Source: Schoenoplectus triqueter (lineage: Eukaryota > Streptophyta > Magnoliopsida > Poales > Cyperaceae). Taken from it: DNA of 64,000 nucleotides. This document shows positions 11,301 to 23,700 of the stretch, in pieces. Under the pieces are notes generated by a model. The model was given only the letters and a program-made list of their open reading frames with translations, ran no database searches and was not told where the DNA came from. The number at the start of each line of letters is the position of its first letter. Position 1 is the stretch's first letter. The stretch is taken from NCBI GenBank assembly GCA_964058805.1, contig CAXKVV010002170.1:124001-188000 (forward strand), in the 5' to 3' direction. The translations under genes were made by a program, and so were the position numbers.

Positions 11301-14300
11301 GAGACCCGTTTTCATATTTTGCGCTCTCGGACTCGTTTTCGGGGCGCCGAGGCTGTCGGGTCCCGTTTTTCTGTTTTGCGCGCCCGGACTCGGTTTCGGC
11401 GGTACCGAGGGCGTCGAGTCCCGTTTTCATGTTTTGCGCTCCCGGACTCGTTTTCGGCGGTACCGAGGGCGTCGGGTCCCGTTTTCATGTTTTGCGCTCC
11501 CGGACTCGTTTTCGGCGGTACCGAGGGCGTCGGGTCCCGTTTTCATGTTTTGCGCGCCCGAAAGCTGTTTCAGCGGTACCGAGGGCGTCGGGTCCCATTT
11601 TCATGTTTTGCGCGCCCGGACTCGGTTTCGGCGGTGCCGAGGGCGTCGGGTCCCGTTTTCATGTTTTGCTCTCTCGGACTCGTTTTCGGCGGCGCCGAGG
11701 CTGTCTGGTCCCGTTTTCATGTTTTGGGCGCCTGGACCATGTGTCGCCTGTACCGAGTGCGTCGAGTCCCGTTTTCTTAATTTGGGCGCTCGAACTCGAT
11801 TTCGGCAGTACCGAGGGCGTCGGGGCCTGTTTTCATGTTTTGCGCTCTCGGACTTGTTTTCGGCGCTACCGAGGGCGTCGGGTCCCGTTTTCATGTTTTG
11901 GGCGCCCGGACTCATTTTTGGAGGTACAGAGGGCGACGGGTCCCATTTTCATGTTTTGCGCGCCCGGACTAGTTTTCGGCGGTACCGAGGGCGTCCTGTC
12001 CCGTTTTCATGTTTTGCGCTCCATTACTCTTTTTCGGCGGTACCGATGGCGTCAACACCCGTTTTCATGTTTTGCACTCGCGGACTCGGTTTCGGTATTA
12101 CCGAGGGCCTCGGGTACCGTTTTCATGTTTTGCGCTCCCGGACTCGTTTTCGGCGGTACCGAGGGCGTCGGGTCCCGTTTTCATGTTTTGCGCTCCCGGA
12201 CTCGTTTTCGGCGGTACCGAGGGCGTCGGGTCCGTTTTTCAGGTTTTGCGCTCCCGGATTCGTTTTCGGCGGTACCGAGGGCGTCGGGTCCCGTTTTCAT
12301 GTTTTGCGCTCCCCGACTCATTTTCGGCGGTACCGATGGCGTCGCGACACGTTTTCATGATTTGCGCTCCCGGAGTCGTTTTCGGCGGCGCCGAGGCTGT
12401 CGGGTCCCATTTTCATGTTTTGGGCGCCCGGACCCTGTTTCGCTGGTACCGAGTGCGTCGGGTCCCGTTTTCTTAATTTGGGCGCTCAAACTCGATTTCG
12501 GCGGTACCGAGGGCGTCGGGGGGGTCGGGTCTCTTTTTCATGTTTTGCGCGCTCGGACTCGTTTTCGGTGGTTCCGAGGTCGTCGGGACCCGTTTTCATG
12601 TTTTGCGCGCCCGGACCCGGTTTCGGCGGTACCGAGGGAGTCGTGTCCCGTTTTCATGTTTTGGGCGCCCGGACTCGTTTTCGGCGGTACCGAGGGCGTC
12701 GGGTCCTGTTTTCATGTTTTGCGCGCCCGAACTCGGTTTCGGCGGTACCGAGGGCGTCGGGTCCTGTTTTCATGTTTTGCGCGCCCGGACTCGTTATCGG
12801 CGGTACCGAGGGCGTCGGGTCCCGTTTTCATGTTTTGCGCGCCCGAACTCGGTGTCGGCGGTACCGAGGGCGTCGGGTCCCGTTTACATGTTTTGCGCGC
12901 CCGGACTCGTTCTCGGCGGTACCGAGGGCGTCGGGTCCCGTTTTCATGTTTTGCGCGCCCGCACTCGGTTTCGACGGTACCGAGGGCGTCGGGTCCCGTT
13001 TTCATGTTTTGCGCCCCCGGACTCGTTTTCGGCGGTACCGAGGGCGTCGGGTCCCGTTTTCATGTTTTGCGCTCCCTGACTCGTTTTCGGCGGTACCGAT
13101 GGCGTCGACACCCGTTTTCATGTTTTGCGCTCGCGGACTCGGTTTCGGCAGAACCGAGGGCCTCGGGTACCGTTTTCATGTTTTCGGCTCCCGGACTCGT
13201 TTTCGGCGGTACCGAGGGCGTCGGGTCTCGTTTTCATGTTTTGCGCTCCCCGACTCATTTTCGACGGTACCGATGGCGTCGAGACCTGTTTTCATGTGTT
13301 GCGCTCTCGGACTCGTTTTCGGCGGCGCCGAGGTGGTCGGGTCTTGTTTTCATGTTTTGCGCGCCCGGACTCGGTTTCGTCGGTTCCGAGGGCGTCGGGA
13401 CCCGTTTTCATGTTTTGCGCGCCCGGACCTGGTTTCGGCGGTACCGAGGGAGTCGTGTCCTGTTTCATGTTTTGGGCGCCCGGACTCGGTTGCGGCGGTA
13501 CCGAGGGCGTCAGGTCCCGTTTTCGTGTTTTGCGCTCCCGGACTCGTTTTCGGCGGTACCGAGGGCGTCGGGTCCCGTTTTCATGTTTTGCACGCCCGAA
13601 CTCGGTTTCGGCGGTACCGAGGGCGTCGGGTCCCGTTTGCATGTTTTGCGCGCCCGGACGCTGTTTCGGCGGTACCGAGGGCGTCGGGTCCCGTTTTCAT
13701 GTTTTGCGCGCACGGACTCGGTTTCGGCGGTACTGAGGGCGTCGGGACCCGTTTTCATGTTTTGCGCGCCCGGACCTGGTTTCGGCGGTACCGAGGGAGT
13801 CGTGTCCCGTTTTCATGTTTTGCGCGCCCGGACTCGTTTTCGGCGGTACCGAGGGCGTCGGGTCCCGTTTTCATGTTTTGCGCTCCCGGACTCGTTTTCG
13901 GCGGTACCGAGGGCGTCTGGTCCCGTTTTCACTTTTTGCGCTCCCCGACTCATTTTCGACGGTACCGATGGCGTCGAGACCTGTTTTCATGTGTTGCGCT
14001 CTCGGACTCGTTTTCGGCGGCGCCGAGGGGGTCGGGTCTCGTTTTCATGTTTTGCGCGCCCGGACTCGGTTTCGGCGGTTCCGAGGGCGTCAGGACCCGT
14101 TTTCATGTTTTGCGCGCCCGAACTCGGTTTCGGCGGTACCGAGGGCGTCGGGTTCCGTTGTCATGTTTTGCGCGCCCGGACGCTGTTTCGGCGGTACCGA
14201 GGGCGTCGGGTCCCGATTTCATGTTTTGTGCTCCCCGACTCATTTTCGGCGGTACCGATGGCGTCGAGACACGTTTTCATGTTTTGCGCTCTCGAACTCG

Positions 14301-15699
14301 TTTTCGGCGGCGCCGAGGCTGTCGGGTCCCGTTTTCATGTTTTGGGCGCCCGGACCCTGTCTCGCCGGTACCGAGTGCGTCGGGTCCCGTTTTCTTAATT
14401 TGGGCGCTCGAACTCAATTTCGGCGGTACCGAGGGCGCCGGGTCCCATTTTCATGTTTTGCGAGCCCGGACCCTGTTTCGGCGGTGGCTAGGGCGTCAGG
14501 TCCCGTTTTCAAGTTTTGCGCTCCCGGACTCGTTTTCGGCGGTACCGAGGGCGTCGGGTCCCGTTTTCATGTTTTGCGCTCCCGGACTCGTTTTCGGCGG
14601 TACCGATGGCGTCGGGTCCCGTTTTCATGTTTTGCGCTCCCTGACTCGTTTTGGGAGGTACAGAGGGCGACGGGTCCCATTTTCATGATTTGCGCGCCCG
14701 GACTCGTTTTTGGCGGTACCGCGGGCGTCGGGTCACGTTTTCATGTTTTGCGCTCCCGGACTCGTTTTCGGCGGTACCGATGGCGGCAACACCCGTTTTC
14801 ATGTTTTGCGCTCGCGGACTCGGTTTCGGCAGTACCGAGGGCCTCGGGTACCGTTTTCATGTTTTGCGCTCCCGGACTCGTTTTCGGCGGTACCGAGGGC
14901 GTCGGGTCCCGTTTTCATGTTTTGCTCTCCCGGACTCATTTTGGGAGGTAACGAGGGCGACGGGTCCCGTTTTCATGATTTGTGCGCCCGGACTCGTTTT
15001 CGGCGGTACCGAGGGCGTCGGGTCCCGTTTTCATGTTTTGCGCTCCCTGACTCATTTTCGGCGGTACCGATAGCGTCGAGACACGTTTTCATGTTTTGCG
15101 CTCCCGGACTTGTTTTCGGCGGTACCGAGGGCGTCGGGTCCCTTTTTCATGTTTTGCGCTCCCCGGCTCATTTTCGGCGGTACCGATGGCGTCGAGACAC
15201 GTTTTCATGTTTTGCGCTCTCGGACTCGGTTTCGGCGGCGCCGACGCTGTCGGGTCCCATTTTCATGTTTTGGGCGCCCGGACCCTGCTTCGCCGGTACC
15301 GAGTGCGTCGGGTCCCGTTTTCTTAATTTGGGCACTCGAACTCGATTTCGGCGGTTCCGAGGGCGTCGGGACCCGTTTTCATGTTTTGCGCGTCCGGACC
15401 AGGTTTCGGCGGTACCGAGGGAGTCGTGTCCTGTTTTCACGTTTTGGGCGCCCGGACTCGGTTGCGGCGGTACCGAGGGCGTCAGGTCTCGTTTTCATGT
15501 TTTGCGCTCCCTGACTCGTTTTCGGCGGTACCGATGGCGTCGACACCCGTTTTCATGTGTTCCGCGCCGGACTCGTTTTCGGCGGTACCGAGGGCGTCGG
15601 GTCCCGTTTTCATGTTTTACGCACCCGAACTCGGGTTCGGCGGTACCGAGGGCGTCGGGTCCCGTTTTCATGTTTTGCGCTCCCGGACTCGTTTTCGGC

Positions 15700-16860
15700 G
15701 GTACCGAGGGCGTCGGGTCCCGTTTTCATGTTTTGCGCTCCCGGACTCGTTTTCGGCGGTAACGAGGGCGTCGGGTCCCGTTTTCATGTTTTGCGCTCCC
15801 CGACTCGTTTTCGGCGGTACCGAGGGCGTCGGGTCCCGTTTTCATGTTTTGCTCTCCCGGACTCGTTTTCGGCGGTACCGAGGGCGTCGGGTCCCGTTTT
15901 CATGTTTTGCGCTCCCCGACTCATTTTCGGCGGTACCGATGGCGTCGAGACACGTTTTCATGTTTTGCGCTCTCGGACTCGTTTTCGGCGGCGCCGAGGC
16001 TGTCGGGTCCCGTTTTCATGTTTTGGGCGCCCGGACCCTGTGTCGCCGGTACAGAGTGCGTCGGGTCCCGTTTTCTTAATTTGGGTGCTCGAACTCGATT
16101 TCGACGGTACCGAGGGCGTCGGGTCCCTTTTCCTTGTTTTGGGCTCCCCGACTCATTTTCGACGGTACCGATGGCGTCGAGACCTGTTTTCATGTTTTGC
16201 GCTCTCGGACTCGTTTTCGGCGGTACCGATGGCGTCGAGACCTGTTTTCATGTTTTGCGCTCTCGGACTCGTTTTCGGCGGTTCCGAGGGCCTCGGGTCC
16301 CGTTTTCATGTTTTGCGCTCCCGGACTCGTTTTCGGCGGTACCGAGGGCGTCGGGTCCCGTTTTCATGTTTTGCGCTCCCCGACTCGTTTTCGGCGGTAC
16401 CGAGGGCGTCGGGTCCCGTTTTCATGTTTTGCTCTCCCGGACTCGTTTTCGGCGGTACCGAGGGCGTCGGGTCCCGTTTTCATGTTTTGCGCTCCCCGAC
16501 TCATTTTCGGCGGTACCGATGGCGTCGAGACACGTTTTCATGTTTTGCGCTCTCGGACTCGTTTTCGGCGGCGCCGAGGCTGTCTGGTCCCGTTTTCATG
16601 TTTTGGGCGCCCGGACCCTGTGTCGTCGGTACCGAGTGCGTCGGGTCCCGTTTTCTTAATTTGGGTGCTCGAACTCGATTTCGACGGTACCGAGGGCGTC
16701 GGGTCCCGTTTCCTTGTTTTGGGCTCCCCGACTCATTTTCGACGGTACCGATGGCGTCGAGACCTGTTTTCATGTTTTGCGCTCTCGGACTCGTTTTCGG
16801 CGGTACCGATGGCGTCGAGACCTGTTTTCATGTTTTGCGCTCTCGGACTCGTTTTCGGCG
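15700..16860 (+). repeat. 580-bp tandem duplication of ten monomers
   Basis: Two adjacent copies lie exactly 580 bp apart. Markers are TTGCTCTCCCGGACTCG at about 15849 and 16429, a GGCGCC monomer with GAGGCTGTC, the GGACCCTGTGTCG monomer, and TTTTCTTAATTTGGGTGC. The copies differ by scattered single bases. The left limit is approximate because the neighbouring monomers are consensus-like. Confidence 0.75.
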
Positions 16861-17339
16861 GTACCGAGGGCGTCGGGATCCGTTTTCATGTTTTGGGCGC
16901 CCGGACCCGGTTTCGGCGGTACTGAGGGAGTCGTGTCCCGTTTTCATGTTTTGCGCCCCCGGACTCGTTTTTGGCGGTACCGAGGGCGTCGGGTCCCGTT
17001 TTCATGTTTAGCGCGCCCGGACTCGTTTTCGACGGTACCGAGGGCGTCGGGTCCCGTTTTCATGTTTTGCGCTCGCGGACTCGGTTTCGGCGGTACCGAG
17101 GGAGTCTTGTCCCGTTTCATGTTTTGGGCGCCCGGACTCAGTTGCGGCGGTACCGAGGGCGTCGGGTCCCGTTTTCATGTTTTGCGCTCCCGGACTCGTT
17201 TTCGGCGGTATCGAGGGCGTCGTGTCCCGTTTTCATGTTTTGCGCGTCCGAACTCGGTTTCGGCGGTACCGAGGGCGTCGGGTCCCGTTTTCATGTTTTG
17301 CGCTCCCGGACTCGTTTTCGGCGGTACCGAGGGCGTCGG

Positions 17340-20300
17340 GTCCCGTTTTCACGTTTTGCGCACCCGGACTGGATTTCGGCGGTACCGAGTGCGTCGGGTC
17401 CCGTTTTCTCGTTTTCTTAAATTGGGCGCTCGAACTCGTTTTCTGCGAAACCGAGGGCGTCGGGTCCCGTTTTCATGTTTTGCGCGCCCGGACGTTGTTT
17501 CGTCGATACCGAGGGCGTCGGGTCCCGTTTTCTTGTTTTGCGCGCCCGAACTCGATTTCGGCGGTACCGAGGGCTTCGGGACCCGTTTTCATGTTTTCCA
17601 CGCTCGCACCCGGTTTCGGCGGTACCGAGGGAGTCGGGTTCCGTTTTCATGTTTTGCGCTCCCGGACTTGTTTTCGGCGCTACCGAGGGCGACGGGTCCC
17701 ATTTTCATGTTTTGCGCGCCCGGACTCGTTTTCGGCGGTACCGAGGGCGTCGGGTCCCGTTTTCTTGTTTTGCGCTCCCTGACTCGTTTTCGGCGGTACC
17801 GATGTCGTCAACACCCGTTTTCCTGTTTTGCGCTCGCGGACTCGGTTTCGGCAGTACCGAGGGCCTCGGGTACCGTTTTCATGTTTTGCGCTCCCGGACT
17901 CGTTTTCGGCGGTACCGAGGGCGTCGGGTCCCGTTTTCATGTTTTGCACGCCCGCACCCGGTTTCGACGGTACCGAGGGAGTCGGGTCCCGTTTTCATGT
18001 TTTGCGCTCCCGGACTTGTTTTCGGCGCTACCGAGGGCGTCGGGTCCCGTTTTCATGTTTTGGGCTCCCGGACTCATTTTTGGAGGTACAGAGGGCGACG
18101 GGTCCCATTTTCATGTTTTGCGCGCCCGGAATCGTTTTCGGCGTTACCGAGGGCGTCGGGTCCCGTTTTCATGTTTTGCGCTCCCCGACTCATTTTCGGC
18201 GGTACCGATGGCGTTGAGACACGTTTTCATGTTTTGCGCTCTCGGACTCGTTTTCGGCGGCGCCGAGGCTGTCGGGTCCCATTTTCATGTTTTGGGCTCC
18301 CGGACCCTGTTTCGCCGGTACCGAGTGTGTCGGGTCCCGTTTTCTTAATTTGGTCGCTCGAACTCGATTTCGGCGGTACCGAGGGCGTCGGGGGGGTCGG
18401 GTCTCGTTTTCATGTTTTGGGCGCCCGAACTCGGTTGCGGCGATACCGATGACGTCAGGTCCCGTTTTCATGTTTTGCGCTCCCGGACTCGTTTTCGGCG
18501 GTACCGAGGGCGTCGGGTCCCGTTTTCATTTTTTGCGCGCCCGAACTCGGTTTCGGCGGTACCGAGGGCGTCGGGTCCCGTTTTCATGTTTTCGGCGACC
18601 GGACTCGTTTTCGGCGGTACCGAGGGCGTCGGGTCCCTTTTTCACGTTTTGCGCGCCCGGACTCGATTTCGGCGGTACCGATTGCGTCGGGTCTCGTTTT
18701 CTCGTTTTCTTAAATTGGGCGCTCGAACTCGTTTTCTGCGAAACCGAGGGCGTCGGGTCCCGTTTTCATGTTTTGCGCGCCCGGACGTTGTTTCGGCGGT
18801 ACCGAGGGCGTCGGGTCCCGTTTTCTTGTTTTGCGCGCCCGGACTCGATTTCGGCGGTACCGAGGGCGTCGGGACCCGTTTTCATGTTTTGCACGCCCGC
18901 ACCCGGTTTCGACGGTACCGAGGGAGTCGGGTCCCGTTTTCATGTTTTGCGCTCCCGGACTTGTTTTCGGCGCTACCGAGGGCGTCGGGTCCCGTTTTCA
19001 TGTTTTGGGCTCCCGGACTCATTTTTGGAGGTACAGAGGGCGACGGGTCCCATTTTCATGTTTTGCGCGCCCGGACTCGTTTTCGGCGGTACCGAGGGCG
19101 TCGGGTCCCGTTTTCTTGTTTTGCGCTCCCTGACTCGTTTTCGGCGGTACCGATGTCGTCAACACCCTTTTTCCTGTTTTGCGCTCGCGGACTCGGTTTC
19201 GGCAGTACCGAGGGCCTCGGGTCCCGTTTTCGTGTTTTGCGCTCGCGGACTCAGTTTCGGCGGTACCGAGGGACTCTTGTCCCGTTTCATGTTTTGGGCG
19301 CACGGACTCGGTTGCGGCGGTACCGAGGGCGTCGGGTCCCGTTTTCGTGTTTGGCGCTCCCGGACTCGTTTTCGGCGGTACCGAGGGCGTCGGGTCCTGT
19401 TTTCATGTTTTGCGCGCCCGAACTCGGTTTCGGCGGTACCGAGGGCGTCGGGTCCCGTTTTCATTTTTTTCCGCGCCCGGACTCGTTTTCGGCGGTACCG
19501 AGGGCGTTAGGTCCCGTTTTCATGTTTTGCGCGTCCGAACTCGGTTTCGGCGGTACCGAGGGCGTCGGGTCCCGTTTTCATGTTTTGCGCTCCCGGACTC
19601 GTTTTCGGCGGTACCGAGGGCGTCGGGTCCCGTTTTCACGTTTTGCGCACCCAGACTCGATTTCGGCGGTACCGAGTGCGTCGGGTCCCGTTTTCTCGTT
19701 TTCTTAAATTGGGCGCTCGAACTCGTTTTCTGCGAAACCGAGGGCGTCGGGTCCCGTTTTCATGTTTTGCGCGCCCGGACGTTGTTTCGTCGGTACCGAG
19801 GGCGTCGAGTCCCGTTTTCTTGTTTTGCGCGCCCGAACTCGATTTCGGCGGTACCGAGGGCGTCGGGACCCGTTTTCATGTTTTGCACGCCCGCACCCGG
19901 TTTCGGCGGTACCGAGGGAGTCGGGTCCCGTTTTCATGTTTTGCGCTCCCGGACTTGTTTTCGGCGCTACCGAGGGCGACGGGTCCCATTTTCATGTTTT
20001 GCGCGCCCGGACTCGTTTTCGGCTGGTACCGAGGGCGTCGGGTCCCGTTTTCTTGTTTTGCGCTCCCTGACTCGTTTTCGGCGGTACCGATGTCGTCAAC
20101 ACCCGTTTTCCTGTTTTGCGCTCGCGGACTCGGTTTCGGCAGTACCGAGGGCCTCGGGTACCGTTTTCATGTTTTGTGCTCCCGGACTCGTTTTCGGCGG
20201 TACCGAGGGTGTCGTGACCCGTTTTCATGTTTTGCGCGCCCGGACTCGGTTTCTGCAGTACCGAGGGCGTCGGGTCCCGTTTTCATGTTTTGCGCTGACG

Positions 20301-20750
20301 GACTCGTTTTCGGCGGTACCGAGGGCGTCGGGTCCCGTTTTCATATTTTGCGCTCCCGGACTCGTTTTCGGCGGTACCGAGGGCGTCGGGTCCCGTTTTC
20401 ATGTTTTGCGCTCCCCGACTCATTTTCGGCGGTACCGATGGCGTTGAGACACGTTTTCATGTTTTGCGCTCTCGGACTCGTTTTCGGCGGCGCCGAGGCT
20501 GTCGGGTCCCATTTTCTTGTTTTGGGCTCCCGGACCCTGTTTCGCCGGTACCGAGTGTGTCGGGTCCCGTATTCTTAATTTGGTCGCTCGAACTCGATTT
20601 CGGCGGTACCGAGGGCGTCGGGGGGGTCGGGTCTCGTTTTCATGTTTTGGGCGCCCGAACTCGGTTGCGGCGGTACCGATTGCGTCAGGTCCCGTTTTCA
20701 TGTTTTGCGCTCCCGGACTCGTTTTCGGCGGTACCGAGGGCGTCGGGTCC
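17340..20750 (+). repeat. Mosaic higher-order block with 1293-, 994- and 2230-bp steps
   Basis: The 66-bp monomer variant TTTTCTTAAATTGGGCG occurs at 17404, 18697 and 19691 (steps of 1293 and 994 bp), each time followed by TTCTGCGAAACCGAGG and a GGACGTTGTTTCG monomer. A second module, a monomer expanded by 9 bp within GCGTCGGGGGGGTCGGG, recurs near 18386 and 20616 (step about 2230). 1293 equals 22 monomers plus 8 plus 9 bp, and 994 equals 17 monomers plus 8 bp. Copies have gained or lost whole monomers, as expected from unequal exchange. Confidence 0.75.
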
Positions 20751-23700
20751 CGTTTTCATGTTTTGCGCGCCCGAACTCGGTTTCGGCGGTACCGAGGGCG
20801 TCGGGTCCCGTTTTCATGTTTTCCGCGACCGGACTCGTTTTCGGCGGTACCGAGGGCGTCGGGTCCCGTTTTCTTGTTTTGCGCGTCCGAACTCGGTTTC
20901 GGCGGTACCGAGGGCGTCGGGTCCCGTTTTCATGTTTTGCGCTCCCGGACTCGTTTTCGGCGGTACCGAGGGCGTCAGGTCCCGTTTTCACGTTTTGCGC
21001 GCCCGGACTCGATTTCGGCGGTACCGAGTGCGTCGGGTCCCGTTTTCATGTTTTGCGCGCCCGGACGTTGTTTCGGCTGGTACCGAGTGCGTCGGGTCCC
21101 GTTTTCATGTTTTCGGCGCCCGGACTCATTTTTGGAGGTACAGAGGGCGACGGGACCCGTTTTCACGTTTTGCGCGCCCGGACTCCTTTTCGGCGGTACC
21201 GAGGACGTCGGGTCTCGTTTTCATGTTTTGCGATCCCGGACTCGTTTTCGGCGGTACCGAGGGCGTCGGATCCCGTTTTCATGTTTTGCGCTCCCTGACT
21301 CATTTTCGGCGGTACCGATTGCGTCGAGACCCGTTTTCATGTTTTGCGCTCGCGGAATCGTTTTCGGCGGCGCCGAGGCTGTCGGGTCCGGTTTTCATGT
21401 TTTGGGCGCCCGGATTCATTTTTGGAGGTACAGAGGGCGTCGGGTCCCGTTTTTATGTTTTGCTTGCCCGAACTCGTTTTCGGCGGTACTGAGGGCGTCG
21501 GGTCCAGTTTTCTTGTTTTGCGCTCCCGGACACGTTTTCGGCAGTACCGAGGGCGTCGGGTCCCGATTTTTGTTTTGCGCTCCCGGACTCATTTTCGGCG
21601 GTACCGAGGGCGTCGGGTCCCATTTTCATGTTTTGGGCGCCCGGACCCTGTTTCGCCGGTACCGAGTGCGTCGGGTCCCGTTTCCTTAATTTGGTCGCTC
21701 GAACCTGATTTCGGCTGGGTACCGAGGGCGTCGGGGGGGTCGGGTCTCGTTTTCATGTTTTGCGGCGCCCGGACTCGGTTGCGGCGGTACCGAGGGCGTC
21801 AGGTCCCGTTTTCATGTTTTGCGCTCCCGGACTCGTTTTCGGCGGTACCGAGGGCGTCGGGTCCTGTTTTCTTGTTTTGCGCGCCCGAACTCGGTTTCGG
21901 TGGTACAGAGGTCGTCGGGTCCCGTTTTCATGTTTTCCGCGCCCGGACTCGTTTTCGGCGGTACCGAGGGCGTCGGGTCCCGTTTTCATGTTTTGCGCGT
22001 CCGAACTCGGTTTCGGCGGTACCGAGGGCGTCGGGTCCCGTTTTCATGTTTTGCGCTCCCGGACTCATTTTCGGCGGTACCGAGGGCGTCGGGTCCCGTT
22101 TTCACGTTTTGCGCGCCTGGACTCTATTTCGGCGGTACCGAGTGCGTCGGGTCCCGTTTTCTCATTTTCTTAATTTGGGCGCTCGAACTCGTTTTCGGCG
22201 AAACCGAGGGCGTCGGGTCCCGTTTTCATGTTTTGCGCGCCCGGACGCTGTTTCGGCGGTACCGAGGGCGTCGGGTCCCATTTTCATGTTTTGCGCGCCC
22301 GGACTCGGTTTCGGCGGTACCGAGGGCGTCGGGTCCCGTTTTCATGTTTTGCGCTCCCGGACTCGTTTTCGGCGGTACCGAGGGCGTCGGGTCCCGTTTT
22401 CATGTTTTGCGCTCCCGGACTTGTTTTCGGCGCTACCGAGGGCGTCGGGTCCCGTTTTCATGTTTTGGGCGCCCCGACTCATTTTCGGAGGTACGGAGGG
22501 CGACGGGTCCCATTTTCATGTTTTGCGCCCCCGGACTCGTTTTCGGCGGTACCGAGGGCGTCGAGTCCCGTTTTCATATTTTGCGCTCCCTGACTCGTTT
22601 TCGGCGGTACAGATGGCGTCAACACCCGTTTTCATGTTTTGCGCGCCCGGACTCGGTTTCGGCGGTACCGAGGGCGTCGGGTCCCGTTTTCATGTTTTGC
22701 CCTCCCGGACTCGTTTTCGGCGGTACCGAGGGCGTCGGGTCCCGTTTTCATGTTTTGCGCTCCCGGACTCGTTTTCGGCGGTACCGAGGGCGTCGGGTCC
22801 CGTTTTTCATGTTTTGCGCTCCCGGACTCGTTTTCGGCGGTACCGAGGGCGACGGATCCCGTTTTCCTGTTTTGCGCTCCCCGACTCATTTTCGGCGGTA
22901 CCGAGGGCGTCGGGTCCCGTTTTCACGTTTTGCGCGCCTGGACTCTATTTCGGCGGTACCGAGTGCGTCGGGTCCCGTTTTCATGTTTTGCGCTCCCGGA
23001 CTCGTTTTCTGCGGTACCGAGGGCGTCGGGTCCCGTTTTCACGTTTTGCGCGCCTGGACTCTATTTCGGCGGTACCGAGTGCGTCGGGTCCCGTTTTCTC
23101 GTTTTCTTAATTTGGGCGCTCGAACTCATTTTCGGCGAAACCGAGGGCGTCGGGTCCCGTTTTCATGTTTTGCGCGCCCAGACGCTGTTTCGGCGGTACC
23201 GAGGGCGTCGGGTCCCATTTTCATGGTTTGCGCGCCCGGACTCGGTTTCGGCGGTACCGAGGGCGCCGGGTCCCGTTTTCATGTTTTGCGCTCCCGGACT
23301 CGTTTTCGGCGGTACCGAGGGCGTCGGGTCCCATTTTCATGTTTTGCGCTCCCGGACTCGATTTCGGCGGTACCGAGGGCGTCGGGACCCGTTTTCATGT
23401 TTTGCACGCCCGCACCCGGTTTCGGCGGTACCGAGGGAGTCGTGTCCCATTTTCATGTTTTGCGCGCCCGGCCTCGGTTTCGGGGGTACCGAGGGCGTCG
23501 GGACCCGTTTTCAAGTTTTGCCCGCCCGGACCCGGTTTCGGCGGTTCCGAGGGAGTCGTGTCCCGTTTTCATGTTTTGCGCGCCCGGACACGTTTTCGGC
23601 GGTACCGAGGGCGTCGGGTCCCGTTTTCATGTTTTGCGCTCCCGGACTTGTTTTCGGCGCTACCGAGGGCGTCGGGTCCCGTTTTCATGTTTTGGGCGCC

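Larger units (their letters stand above)
3560..11365 (+). repeat. 1805-bp higher-order repeat block, about 4.3 copies
   Basis: Variant monomers recur at an exact 1805-bp spacing. The 66-bp monomer starts at 5248, 7053, 8858 and 10663. The GGACCCTGTGTCGCCGG (or GGACACTGTG) monomer follows the same step at about 4339, 6144, 7949 and 9754. The period is 31 monomers: 29 of 58 bp, one of 66 bp (8-bp duplication) and one of 57 bp (1-bp loss), summing to 1805. Similarity starts around 3560, just before the CGCAACCGAGG monomer, and stops near 11365 after the fifth GGGGCGCCGAGG monomer. Copies differ by only scattered substitutions, so this block amplified as a unit. Confidence 0.9.
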
